This document shows, one piece after another, positions 47,601-55,497 of a stretch of DNA of 57,096 nucleotides. Below the pieces are notes generated by a model. That model saw only the letters and a program-made list of their open reading frames with translations. It was not told the DNA's origin and made no database searches. A program made the position numbers and the translations under genes. Where the stretch lies: contig JANSWP010000042.1 of assembly GCA_024743405.1 (NCBI GenBank), positions 1 to 57,096 of the forward strand. The letters are read 5' to 3'. The stretch comes from Bacteroidota bacterium. GTDB lineage: Bacteria; Bacteroidota; Bacteroidia; Chitinophagales; Saprospiraceae. The stretch's first letter is position 1. Each line of letters opens with the position of its first letter.

Positions 47601-47820
47601 TGAATTCAATGCCATCAAATTTAAAAAGCCCACGATTGGTTGCCAGCCAAATAAAACCATAATCGTCTTCAGCTATATCTTGAAAAGTTACATCAGGAAA
47701 GGTTTTTACATTTTCGAAAGTACGCAAATTCAAATAGTCTTGCGCGAAGATTTGTGTAGTTAGAAGAAGTAATATGTAGGTGAGATTTTTGATGTGTATT
47801 GATTTTCTGGGCAACCACAA
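44677..47820 (-). CDS. LytS-like sensor histidine kinase with two-component propeller
   Basis: A roughly 1047-residue membrane sensor. After a hydrophobic export signal ending IFAQ come many Reg_prop repeats (about 30-690, recurring units such as DYGFIWLATNRGLFKFDG, GRIWVGCHKEGFC and GNVWFGTDRGFGYY). A Y_Y_Y domain (about 710-785), one transmembrane helix (about 795-815) and a LytS-type kinase follow, with phospho-acceptor His851 in QMNPHFLFN and ATP motifs FVENAIWHGL and EDNGIGR intact. The start is uncertain: the first codon I can offer is TTG at 47820, with another TTG at 47814, and both sit inside a perfect GGGCAACC/GGTTGCCC hairpin. It is encoded 11 bases after its cognate LytTR regulator. 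Propeller sensors of this class often detect glycans or extracellular polymers. Confidence 0.88.
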   Translation of the reverse strand: MWLPRKSIHIKNLTYILLLLTTQIFAQDYLNLRTFENVKTFPDVTFQDIAEDDYGFIWLATNRGLFKFDGIEFKVPVIPIDSHQIVPKELFVNLMKDRQGRIWAGSFSNGLFLIDLKQNKAQHFLSQKDAENTISDNRIKKIFEDPNGRIWVGCHKEGFCLYRPETNDFQRFKPSEMLNKKENARFLDDITSLYFRQEKLWLGTLDRLLCFDPETETLEHIDVENLLINREALKKSFSAVRNMCWLDDHRFLFHTYTSDNIVFLYDVLRKKCEVIRLTPKNSTNHGNGSSIHLFGQSAFYFVGENIAKINLHDWSVKWMNNEERYSNLPFNIGHIFVDSQHNKWAFSRNQLYLWESSPSAITVSGLANSAEVLFHLEANNYFFLNEMDTKGGFINIENGEIELSSEQFMKEKHSTNRVANLYKTQKQGIFTNNQASIFNWNGQSSSFNPFLNLSDYSKRNKLGDFISGFLDLQNIYWLGTKNDGIVQVDIETKEKKWVKNTPEESNRIVYNGYPRGFFEDDLGNVWFGTDRGFGYYNSNRSHFVNFPYESYKTDNPRINLKSISKIKKDSKNRIWLAGEADGLGYFEFGESNPIIKTISTKDGLWNTRIRDLLIDQSGNIWVSHWRGLSRIFSENLRIENYGKEIGMPNYAALTLLNDGTIGILKNGKLLQFQPDSLSPKVVFPKTTINDFKVFDESLNLGKNWLDIEQIELSYAQNFFSIDFGVINFLNPELTEIQYKLEGVQKEWTNAENRTYASFANVGGGDYEFKVRARIQNGEWAKPHILNIFIASPFWETWWFYLLIALILGLIIYGLYLNKVKQIREKEILKSQFKIQLAEVEMIALRAQMNPHFLFNCLNSIKLFIVENDTQAASDYLTKFSKLIRLILQNSKSKMVLLSDELKALKLYIEMEKMRFDNQFEYRIIVAENVSPHHLEIPQLILQPFVENAIWHGLVHEDRPNLLKISIEKRDRKTLCIIEDNGIGREEAHNRKRNHQFHKKSMGMAITQNRIELTRNLYQIETKVEIIDLKDENGSATGTRVVLSILAI

Positions 47821-47829
47821 AGGTTGCCC
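47809..47829. repeat. Palindrome at the regulator/kinase junction
   Basis: GGGCAACC (47809-47816) and GGTTGCCC (47822-47829) with loop ACAAA: a perfect 8-bp G+C-rich hairpin in otherwise AT-rich DNA. It lies between the regulator stop (47832-47834) and the kinase and covers the possible TTG starts. Either a REP-type insertion or a translational control hairpin. Confidence 0.65.
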
Positions 47830-47831
47830 TA

Positions 47832-48575
47832 CTAGAATAATTCCAATAATAATTCCTTTTTACTTCTTGCGACTTTTACCGTATCGCCATTACTCATAAC
47901 CAAATAACCGCCATCAGCTTTTAAATATCTTTTTATGTGTTTCAAATGCACTGTAAAAGAGTGATGGACACGAAAAAATGCAGATTTTGGTAACATCTCT
48001 TCAATATCTTTAAGGGTTTTTGAAACAATCATCGGTTTTGATTTTTTAAGATGAATGTGGGTATAATTACTATCCGATTGACAATAAATAATGTTTTCAA
48101 TTTCAATAAATTCCAAACCCGACGAAGATGGAACGGCGATACTCGTATCATGATCTCCCAAATTCTTTTGCAATTGTGTCAATAAAAATTCAATCTGTTT
48201 GACAGAAATAGGGTCTTCTTGTCGCTTCTCTAATTTCTTGACCGCCGTTGCTAAATCATTTTCATCAATTGGTTTTAACAAATAATCAACGGCACTGACT
48301 TTGAAAGCATTAATCGCAAATTGATCATAAGCGGTCGTAAAAATAATTTCAAAATCGATAGAATCTATTTTCTCTAACATTTGAAAACCTGACATATCGC
48401 GCATTTCAATATCCAAAAAAATCAAATCGGGACGATACTTTTGTATCGCCTCAATGCCTTCTGTACCTGATTGGCATTCAGCGACAATTTCCACTGTTGG
48501 ACATTTTTTCTTGACTGCCCAATTCAGAATTTTTCGGCAATGTTTTTCATCATCTATTATAATGGCTTTATGCAT
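47832..48575 (-). CDS. LytTR-family response regulator
   Basis: A 247-residue DNA-binding response regulator. The receiver domain (about 1-120) has the acidic pair IIDDE, phospho-acceptor Asp55 in LIFLDIEM, the Thr/Ser in FTTAYD and Lys in LLKPID. A LytTR domain (about 145-247) follows, with IENIIYCQSDSNYTHI, FFRVHHSFTVHLKHI and the family-typical GGYLVMSNGDTVKVARSKK. It is first in a two-gene unit with the propeller kinase. LytTR proteins bind pairs of short direct repeats and often control surface or extracellular products. Targets are unknown; the divergently transcribed surface-protein genes from 48938 are plausible. Confidence 0.93.
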   Translation of the reverse strand: MHKAIIIDDEKHCRKILNWAVKKKCPTVEIVAECQSGTEGIEAIQKYRPDLIFLDIEMRDMSGFQMLEKIDSIDFEIIFTTAYDQFAINAFKVSAVDYLLKPIDENDLATAVKKLEKRQEDPISVKQIEFLLTQLQKNLGDHDTSIAVPSSSGLEFIEIENIIYCQSDSNYTHIHLKKSKPMIVSKTLKDIEEMLPKSAFFRVHHSFTVHLKHIKRYLKADGGYLVMSNGDTVKVARSKKELLLELF

Positions 48576-48937
48576 GGATTCATTTTAAATCTTTAAGGGG
48601 CTTACGTAGTGAGCTGTGACTCTGCTAGTAATACGGAGGTATTTAATTCCTAACGCCAAAATATCACTTTTCCAAATAAGAAATAAGCCCAAAGCGTAGT
48701 TTGCTTATTTCAATGAGTCCTTTGCGAAGTTGAATGAGTACTAGGAAAACAAAGAAAATCCATCAAAAATTTACCTAAAAAACGACCATTCCCAACTACT
48801 CAATCAATTCTGCAAATGGCTCAACCAATTTTGAAGATCACGCGATATGCATTGTGAAGACTCTACTAACCATCTACTTTCGCCAAAGTAAACACCCTCC
48901 AATTTTATATAAAAGCATCTAACTCAAATCTATAAAA
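48576..48937. other. Divergent intergenic region with a 9-bp hairpin
   Basis: Between the LytTR regulator and the surface-protein cluster. GAAATAAGC (48680-48688) pairs with GCTTATTTC (48703-48711), followed by two AATGAGT direct repeats. The latter are possible regulator half-sites, but no defined promoter was found. Confidence 0.4.
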
Positions 48938-51517
48938 ATGAATAGAAATATTTTTTCATTTTACCTTTTTTTGGCGAGCTCTTTTCTTGTCGTCTCTCCA
49001 ATTATTTCCCAAAATAATCGAATGAAATCAGACTTAAGTAAATATCCATTGAATATAGAAACAGGAATAGTCAAAGCCATCAATCAAGCTTGCCAAGATG
49101 AAAATAAGGTACAATTGACCCACCCCCTCTACAAAGCCCAATTTTCAGAAGAAGGACTTATTATTGAACCCAACAAAAATGAATTGTACTGGAAATGGTC
49201 ACTTCAGTCCATTAATGGTCATAAACCTGCGCCGATCTCTCCAAGGTTGAAAGAAACTGATTCAAAGGAATTTGTAGACTATTATCGGGATAATATAACC
49301 GAACGGTATTTATTTCACAAAAAAAACATAGAACAATTATTCATCATCAACAATGCACCTACATCTGGCGATTTGTGTATAGAAGGGGATATTTTTTCAA
49401 AAGGAACATTTGAATTCATAAATAAATATTGGCAATGGAAAAATGAGGAAGGCGCTGTCAAACTAGGTCAATTATATGTTTACGATGCTTTGGGAAATGA
49501 AGTGAAAGCCAAATTCGAAGTACAAGCAGATTGTACAGAGATTTACATTGCACAAGGTGATTTAGAAACTGCTATTTTTCCAATTACCATCGATCCTGAA
49601 ATTGGAACTGATGATTTTCGGATTAGCGATATGGGAACTGATGGAAATGCAAATTTTGATGCCTTTGACCCCTCTGTGGCTTATAATTCAACAAATGATG
49701 AATACTTAATTGTATGGGAAGGAGACGATAATTCAGGATCTTTAGTAGATAATGAATATGAAATCTACGGGCAACGGTTAGATAATACAGGGGCAGAAAT
49801 CGGTACAAATGATTTTCGTATTAGTGATATGGGACCTGACGGAAATGCAAATTTTGATGCCTTTGAGCCTGGAGTAGTTTATAATTCAACCAATAATGAG
49901 TATTTAGTGATCTGGTACGGGGATGATAATATCGCGCCTTTGGTAGATAATGAATTTGAGATTTTTGGGCAAAGATTAGATAATACAGGGGTAGAAATCG
50001 GTACAAATGATTTTCGAATTAGTGACATGGGACCCAATGGAGATGTAAATTATGGCGTTTTTCCTGTTGCTCCTTCGGTAGTATATAATTCCACAAATAA
50101 TGAATATTTAGTCGTCTGGCCAGGTGATGATAATACCGCACCTTTAGTTGATGGAGAATTGGAAGTATTTGGACAAAGACTCTCGAATTTAGGTGCGGAA
50201 ATAGGCACCAATGATTTTCGAATTAGCGATATGGGACCTGACGGAGATGCTGCATACAGTGCTTTTTATCCCTTCGTTTGTTTTAATCCTGTGTTTAATA
50301 ATTACCTAGTCGTATGGACAGGAGAGGATAATACTGCCCCACTTGTTGAAAACGAAAATGAAATTTTTGGACAGCGACTCTCTGGGGCAGGTGCTGAAAT
50401 CGGTACAAATGACTTCCGTATTAGTGATATGGGACCAGATGGAGATACGGATTATGATGCTTCTTTTCCAACAGCAGTTTATAATACAACTAATCATGAA
50501 TACCTTGTAGTCTGGTATGGCGATGACAATATTGCTCCCTTAGTTCTTGATGAACAAGAAATCTTTGGGCAAAGACTCTCAGTTGTTGGCGCTGAAATTG
50601 GCACTAATGATTTTCGAATTAGTGATATGGGAACCAATGGAAATACCGTTTATAGTGCCCAAACACCATATGTGACTTATAATTCAGACAATAATGAATA
50701 TTTAGTTGTCTGGCGCGGAGATGATAACACTGCCCCTTTGATAAACAATGACTTTGAAATTTTTGGGCAACGTATAGATAATACAGGCGTGGAAATAGGA
50801 GATAATGATTTCCAAATAAGCGATATGGGAGGAAATGCAGTCTATGATGCAGCATTGTATCCTGTTTCAACTTACAACACGACCAATCAAGAATATTTAA
50901 TAATTTGGTCAGGTGATGATAACACAGGCTCACTGGCTGATGATGAACAGGAAATTTTTGGTCAACGATATAATTCAGCTGTTTTACCTATTGAATTAAT
51001 TGATTTTTCAGCTAGATTAAATAAAGATAAAATCGATTTAAAATGGCAAACGGCTAGCGAAAATAACAATCTCGGTTTTGAAATTCAGAGAAGTAAGGAT
51101 GGCTATGATTTTGAAAATTTAGGTTGGCAACCTGGTCAAAAATACTCAGTTAATTTAATTCAATATTTTTATGAAGACACCCAAATTGAAAATAAACAAC
51201 GCTATTATTATCGTTTGAAACAAATTGATACTAACGGTACATTTTCATATTCAACTATTCAAACCGTCGAAACACCAAATGAAAACAATATTTCGATTTA
51301 TCCTAACCCTTTTCAAAATGAGTTTTTCATAAATATAGATGAACTGTACAATCCACTAAGGTTTGAAATTTACAATCAAATGGGACAGCTTTTACATTCT
51401 GAAGTAATAGAAAATGAAAACCGAAAACTTCAAATGAGTCATTTCCCAAATGGCATTTATGAAGTTCTTTTTTGGAGAGAAAAGGAAATTATTTTTCGGG
51501 AAAGGCTAGTAAAATAA
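48938..51517 (+). CDS. Secreted seven-repeat beta-propeller protein with T9SS tail
   Basis: An 859-residue surface or secreted protein. The signal peptide ends near ISQ (about 24). A mixed N-terminal domain (about 30-215) closes with PITIDPEIG. From about residue 221 to 682 there are exactly seven repeats of about 66 residues, each opening EIGTNDFRISDMG and containing YNSTNNEYLVVW, GDDN, APLV and EIFGQRL. The count and the strand pattern fit a seven-bladed propeller. A linker typical of Bacteroidota secreted proteins (LPIELIDFSA, LKWQTASENNN) leads to a type A T9SS C-terminal sorting domain (about 780-859; SIYPNPF, FPNGIYEV). Likely exported by T9SS as an adhesin or binding protein; ligand unknown. 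Confidence 0.85.
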   Translation: MNRNIFSFYLFLASSFLVVSPIISQNNRMKSDLSKYPLNIETGIVKAINQACQDENKVQLTHPLYKAQFSEEGLIIEPNKNELYWKWSLQSINGHKPAPISPRLKETDSKEFVDYYRDNITERYLFHKKNIEQLFIINNAPTSGDLCIEGDIFSKGTFEFINKYWQWKNEEGAVKLGQLYVYDALGNEVKAKFEVQADCTEIYIAQGDLETAIFPITIDPEIGTDDFRISDMGTDGNANFDAFDPSVAYNSTNDEYLIVWEGDDNSGSLVDNEYEIYGQRLDNTGAEIGTNDFRISDMGPDGNANFDAFEPGVVYNSTNNEYLVIWYGDDNIAPLVDNEFEIFGQRLDNTGVEIGTNDFRISDMGPNGDVNYGVFPVAPSVVYNSTNNEYLVVWPGDDNTAPLVDGELEVFGQRLSNLGAEIGTNDFRISDMGPDGDAAYSAFYPFVCFNPVFNNYLVVWTGEDNTAPLVENENEIFGQRLSGAGAEIGTNDFRISDMGPDGDTDYDASFPTAVYNTTNHEYLVVWYGDDNIAPLVLDEQEIFGQRLSVVGAEIGTNDFRISDMGTNGNTVYSAQTPYVTYNSDNNEYLVVWRGDDNTAPLINNDFEIFGQRIDNTGVEIGDNDFQISDMGGNAVYDAALYPVSTYNTTNQEYLIIWSGDDNTGSLADDEQEIFGQRYNSAVLPIELIDFSARLNKDKIDLKWQTASENNNLGFEIQRSKDGYDFENLGWQPGQKYSVNLIQYFYEDTQIENKQRYYYRLKQIDTNGTFSYSTIQTVETPNENNISIYPNPFQNEFFINIDELYNPLRFEIYNQMGQLLHSEVIENENRKLQMSHFPNGIYEVLFWREKEIIFRERLVK
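49598..50985 (+). repeat. Seven tandem 66-codon repeats
   Basis: DNA tandem repeats of about 198 bases encoding the blades of the propeller protein. The opening block is the most conserved (GATTTTCGNATTAGTGATAT-like). The last copy is the most diverged (EIGDNDFQISDMGG). Confidence 0.8.
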
Positions 51518-51662
51518 TATACTAAACAATGTGACTCGTCCTTTCCATTTCTGTAATTACTTCGCCATAACTGTTCATTTCATTAATTCCTAGTTCCAAA
51601 CTACCCCCATCTCTATCGCAGCTAGAACATAAAACCTGAACTCAATTTCAAACTTAACAACA

Positions 51663-54020
51663 ATGAAAAAAAATCAATTAAAGGTATCGCTTTTATGGGT
51701 AATGTTAATATTTACAACTTCAATATTTGCCCAAGGTATTGCCATAAATGAAGACGGTAGTTCGCCAGATAACAGCGCAATGTTGGATGTGCAATCTACC
51801 TCCAAGGGAATACTAGTTCCTAAATTGACGACAGCTCAAAAAAATATGATTATGAGCCCAGCTACAGGATTATTGGTTTTTGATATGACTGAAGGCAGCT
51901 TTAATTATTACAATGGAACAATTTGGAAATCCTTATCTGAATCTCCTGAAATTTCGGATGCTGATAATGATACACGCATTTCGGTAGAAGAAGGAACGGA
52001 TGAAGACGAGATTCATTTTTTTGTAAAAGCAACAGAGAGATGGACAATAAAAGGCAACCGTTTAGAAAGTGTCAATAACGGAGATAATTTATTTATCGGC
52101 TTTGAAGCTGGTTTAAGTAATGGAAATAGTAGCGGGAATTCTTTTTTAGGGACTTTTGCTGGCAAAGCAAATACGACAGGTTCGAATAATTCCTTTTTTG
52201 GAAAAGGAGCAGGCGAAGATAATACATCCGCTAACTATAATTCCTTTTTTGGGAGTTTAGCTGGAAATTCAAATACAACGGGCGAACGCAACTCCTTTTT
52301 TGGAACAGGGACAGGATTTTCAAATACGACTGGACTAAATAACGCTTTCTTTGGATATGGTGCAGGAACTTTAAACACGACAGGCGGTAATAATAATTTC
52401 TTTGGAAAAGATGCGGGATTATTGAATACTTCAGGAAATTCCAATTCTTTTTTCGGAACAAATTCTGGGCGAAGTAATACTACGGGCATCTCCAATTCTT
52501 TTTTTGGTGACAATGCGGGCTACGGAAATATAGATGGCTTTCAAAATGCTTTCTTTGGTAAAAATGCTGGAGAATCTAATATAAGTGGAAGTGACAATTC
52601 TTTCTATGGATTTAATGCAGGAAATGCGAATACAACTGGAAATAGTAATGCTTTCTTCGGAAAAGATGCAGGCTCGAATAATACTACCGCGTCTCAAAAT
52701 GCCTTCTTTGGAGTAGAGTCTGGGGCAAATAATACGACTGGAACGTCGAACGCTTTTTTTGGCTTCAATGCTGGCAGAGACAATATAACTGGTGAAGGCA
52801 ATTCCTTTTTTGGTAAAAACGCAGGAGCAAAAAACACAATTTCCAATAATTCTTTTTTCGGCTTCAATGCGGGCAAAGACAATACAACAGGCGGAAACAA
52901 TGCGTTTTTTGGAAAAAATGCAGGAGCAAGCAATACAACAGGCGAAAATAATTCCTTCTTTGGGAAAAGTACCGGCGCATTAAATACAACCGCTTCGAAT
53001 AATTCTTTTTTTGGTACAAATGCAGGAGTCATAAATATGGGAGGGGCGGGTAATTCTTTTTTTGGTGCAAATGCAGGAGAATTAAACACACATGCCAATG
53101 GCAATTCTTTCTTCGGGTCTAATGCAGGAATGTCCACTTCAATTGGAGAAAACAATTCTTTTTTTGGAAGAAATGCAGGAATGGATAATACAGAAGGATT
53201 CAACAATTCTTTTTTTGGACACTCTTCGGGAGCTAACAACCTTGCAGGTTATGGGAATTCTTTCATTGGTTATCTTGCTGGATTTAATAATTCTCAAGGG
53301 GATAATAATTGTTTTTTAGGGTATTATGCTGGATATAACAACAATGGAAATGAGAATTGTTTCTTAGGACAAAGTGCAGGTTTTTCTAATACGACAGGAG
53401 ACCAAAATTGCTTTATCGGAAAAAATGCAGGAGAAGACAATACCTTCGGAGACCTTAATACTTATGTTGGTTATGAAGCTGGAGTTACTTCTATAAACCC
53501 TCCAGTTTTTTCCAATTCTATTGCAATAGGTGCGTTTGCTCAAACTACGGGAGACTTCGTTGCAGTAATAGGACAATCTTCTATTGATGAAATTGGCGGT
53601 TATGAAAATTGGTCAAATTTCTCTGATGGGCGATTCAAAACTCAAGTAAAAGAGAATGTAAGTGGTTTAGATTTTATCAAAAAACTACGACCAGTTACTT
53701 ATAAAATTGATTTATCCCACCTCAATAATTTCCTTTATGGGGAGGAAACTGCTAAAGAAATCAATAAAACAAGTTGGAATCCCCGAAAAGCTAAAACTCA
53801 ATATACTGGCTTCATTGCACAGGAAGTCGAAGCCGCTGCCGAACAAACTGGATATGATTTTAGTGGCATTATCAAACCAAAAAATAAACAAGACCATTAT
53901 AGTTTACGCTATGCAGAATTTGTCGTTCCGCTCGTAAAAGCCGTCCAAGAACAACAAGAAATGATTGAAATCTTGCAAACAGAATTGAACGCTTTAAAAC
54001 AAAAATTAAACAACGATTAA
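51663..54020 (+). CDS. Repeat-fibre protein with S74 autochaperone domain
   Basis: A 785-residue exported protein. The signal peptide ends IFAQ (about 24). A conserved N-terminal block (GIAINEDGSSPDNSAMLDVQ to the WKSL segment) and an acidic adaptor (DADNDTRISVEEG) precede about 28 repeats of 17 residues (about 140-613; consensus NSFFGxNAGxxNTTGxN). These are predicted to build a trimeric beta-structured stalk like a phage tail fibre or autotransporter head. The C-terminus is a peptidase S74 intramolecular chaperone (about 650-785). The catalytic dyad is intact as Ser654 and Lys659 in SDGRFK, followed by LRPVTYKID, GFIAQEVE and a final coiled coil. S74 domains trimerise the fibre and then cut themselves off. 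There is no T9SS tail, so the export route is unclear. Confidence 0.87.
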   Translation: MKKNQLKVSLLWVMLIFTTSIFAQGIAINEDGSSPDNSAMLDVQSTSKGILVPKLTTAQKNMIMSPATGLLVFDMTEGSFNYYNGTIWKSLSESPEISDADNDTRISVEEGTDEDEIHFFVKATERWTIKGNRLESVNNGDNLFIGFEAGLSNGNSSGNSFLGTFAGKANTTGSNNSFFGKGAGEDNTSANYNSFFGSLAGNSNTTGERNSFFGTGTGFSNTTGLNNAFFGYGAGTLNTTGGNNNFFGKDAGLLNTSGNSNSFFGTNSGRSNTTGISNSFFGDNAGYGNIDGFQNAFFGKNAGESNISGSDNSFYGFNAGNANTTGNSNAFFGKDAGSNNTTASQNAFFGVESGANNTTGTSNAFFGFNAGRDNITGEGNSFFGKNAGAKNTISNNSFFGFNAGKDNTTGGNNAFFGKNAGASNTTGENNSFFGKSTGALNTTASNNSFFGTNAGVINMGGAGNSFFGANAGELNTHANGNSFFGSNAGMSTSIGENNSFFGRNAGMDNTEGFNNSFFGHSSGANNLAGYGNSFIGYLAGFNNSQGDNNCFLGYYAGYNNNGNENCFLGQSAGFSNTTGDQNCFIGKNAGEDNTFGDLNTYVGYEAGVTSINPPVFSNSIAIGAFAQTTGDFVAVIGQSSIDEIGGYENWSNFSDGRFKTQVKENVSGLDFIKKLRPVTYKIDLSHLNNFLYGEETAKEINKTSWNPRKAKTQYTGFIAQEVEAAAEQTGYDFSGIIKPKNKQDHYSLRYAEFVVPLVKAVQEQQEMIEILQTELNALKQKLNND
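52087..53490 (+). repeat. About 28 tandem 51-bp repeats
   Basis: Each unit encodes 17 residues built around N-S/A-F-F-G-x-N-A-G. One unit (at about 52800-52850) is a residue shorter. Divergence rises toward both ends (NLFIG, NTYVG), as expected for expansion from the middle. Confidence 0.85.
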
Positions 54021-54029
54021 ATAGGAGCG

Positions 54030-54054
54030 TTAACAGCACTTTGAGTGTTGTTAA
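54030..54054 (+). terminator. Hairpin after the S74 gene
   Basis: TTAACAGCAC (54030-54039) pairs with GTGTTGTTAA (54045-54054), with one G-T wobble and a 5-base loop. There is no T-run, so it may be an attenuator rather than a terminator. Confidence 0.45.
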
Positions 54055-54080
54055 TACTGAATTTCCAATAATTCAAACCA

Positions 54081-55451
54081 ATGAAAAAATACATCAACAC
54101 CATTGTTTTTTCAATCCTTTCTTTATGCCTTTTTAGCCAATCAGGACATTTAATTCTTGGTGGCGGTACGATTATGGTCGCCTCGGGCGCACCCAAAATT
54201 GTTATCGAAAATACACGACTTCAATACGATATTGACTTTTTTAGTATTGGTCAAAGTGAGGTCATTTTCAAAGGAGATGCAGGTTTTGACGACATAACTA
54301 TTGATGGAACAGGCTTTATTAATTTTTACAATTTGACGATTGATAAATCCAATCATGGCATAAAATTAAAGAAAACCATTTACGTCGAAAACGATTTAAA
54401 ATTTGTGGATGGGTTGATTGATTTGAATGGAAATAATATCAATTTAACCAGTAATGGCAAACTAATCGATGAATCTGAAGACAGCCGAATTATAGAAACA
54501 GATGGAGGATTAATTATAAAAACCGTAAATCTAAATGCTCCTAACAAAGAAAATGTTGGGAATTTAGGCGCAGTCATTACAAGTTCAGAAAACTTGGGTT
54601 CGACAACAATAAGCCGAGGCCACCAACCACAAACAAATGGTGGGAACGAGGGAATTAAACGTTTTTTTGACATTCATCCAACTATAAATACAAATCTAAA
54701 TGCGACACTTGAATTCCATTATTTTGAAGCAGAATTGAATGGAATTTCTGAAAATGATTTGACCATATTCCGGCATACTGGTTCAGGTTGGGAAAATATG
54801 GGATTCGATAAGCACACCCCAAATGACAATTGTATTGGTAAAGATAATATCGACCATTTTTCAAAATGGACAGTTGGAAGTATTCAAAATCCATTACCTG
54901 TCGAATGGCTTTCTTTTAATGCTAAAGTGAATGCTCGTGAAACAGTCGATTTGAATTGGCAAACCGTTTTAGAAATAGACAATGCTAGTTTTAGTATCGA
55001 AAAATCAAGAAACGGACACCAATTTTTTGAGATTGGAAAATTGAATTCCAAAGGAAATAGTTCAGATATTCAAAACTATTATTTTGAAGACAAAACTCCA
55101 TTTTCGGGCATTAATTTTTATAGAATCAAACAAATAGATAACTCGGCGCTTTTTAGTTATTCCGAAATAAGAACAGTTAATTTTATCCACAATGATTTCG
55201 AATCAGTCATTTTTCCCAATCCTTCTGAAGATTATTTCCACATCAATTTTCAATTAGAACAATCCTCTCAAATCAAAATTTGCATAACCGATTTATTAGG
55301 TCGGCATTTGAAAACACTCCAACCCTCTACCCTATTACCTGCAGGATATTATTCTGAATATTTTAATCTAATGTATTTCCCCAAAGGAACCTATCTCATT
55401 GATTTTCAAATAGATAGAATCAATAAAAAAGAAAAAATCATTTTAAACTAA
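54081..55451 (+). CDS. Secreted protein with T9SS sorting domain
   Basis: A 456-residue exported protein. The signal peptide ends LFSQ (about 20). The N-terminal half (about 22-190) is a repetitive beta region with short rungs (FINFYNLTID, GIKLKKTIYVENDLKF, GLIDLNGNNINL), possibly a beta-helix. A middle part (about 195-275) is of the Bacteroidota kind with RFFDIHPTINTNLNATL and DHFSKWTVGS. After LPVEWLSFNAKV comes a linker and a type A T9SS tail (about 378-456; VIFPNPSEDYF, FPKGTYLIDF). It lies between two paralogous fibre genes, 60 bases after one and 46 before the next, so a single transcription unit is possible. Function unknown. Confidence 0.82.
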   Translation: MKKYINTIVFSILSLCLFSQSGHLILGGGTIMVASGAPKIVIENTRLQYDIDFFSIGQSEVIFKGDAGFDDITIDGTGFINFYNLTIDKSNHGIKLKKTIYVENDLKFVDGLIDLNGNNINLTSNGKLIDESEDSRIIETDGGLIIKTVNLNAPNKENVGNLGAVITSSENLGSTTISRGHQPQTNGGNEGIKRFFDIHPTINTNLNATLEFHYFEAELNGISENDLTIFRHTGSGWENMGFDKHTPNDNCIGKDNIDHFSKWTVGSIQNPLPVEWLSFNAKVNARETVDLNWQTVLEIDNASFSIEKSRNGHQFFEIGKLNSKGNSSDIQNYYFEDKTPFSGINFYRIKQIDNSALFSYSEIRTVNFIHNDFESVIFPNPSEDYFHINFQLEQSSQIKICITDLLGRHLKTLQPSTLLPAGYYSEYFNLMYFPKGTYLIDFQIDRINKKEKIILN

Positions 55452-55497
55452 ACTATAATCAATCCGAGCTACATTTCACCATTCAATAAATAAAACA

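Noticed and set aside
49598-50985. CRISPR array interpretation of the 198-bp tandem repeats
   Set aside because: The repeats are coding, in frame, about 198 bases long and without spacers.
52235-53239. Long open frames on the minus strand inside the first fibre gene (up to 181 codons with Pro-Lys-Lys-Glu-Leu repeats)
   Set aside because: They mirror the 51-bp repeat of the sense gene; a stop-free antisense frame is simply copied with each unit. The sense protein has a signal peptide and S74 domain.
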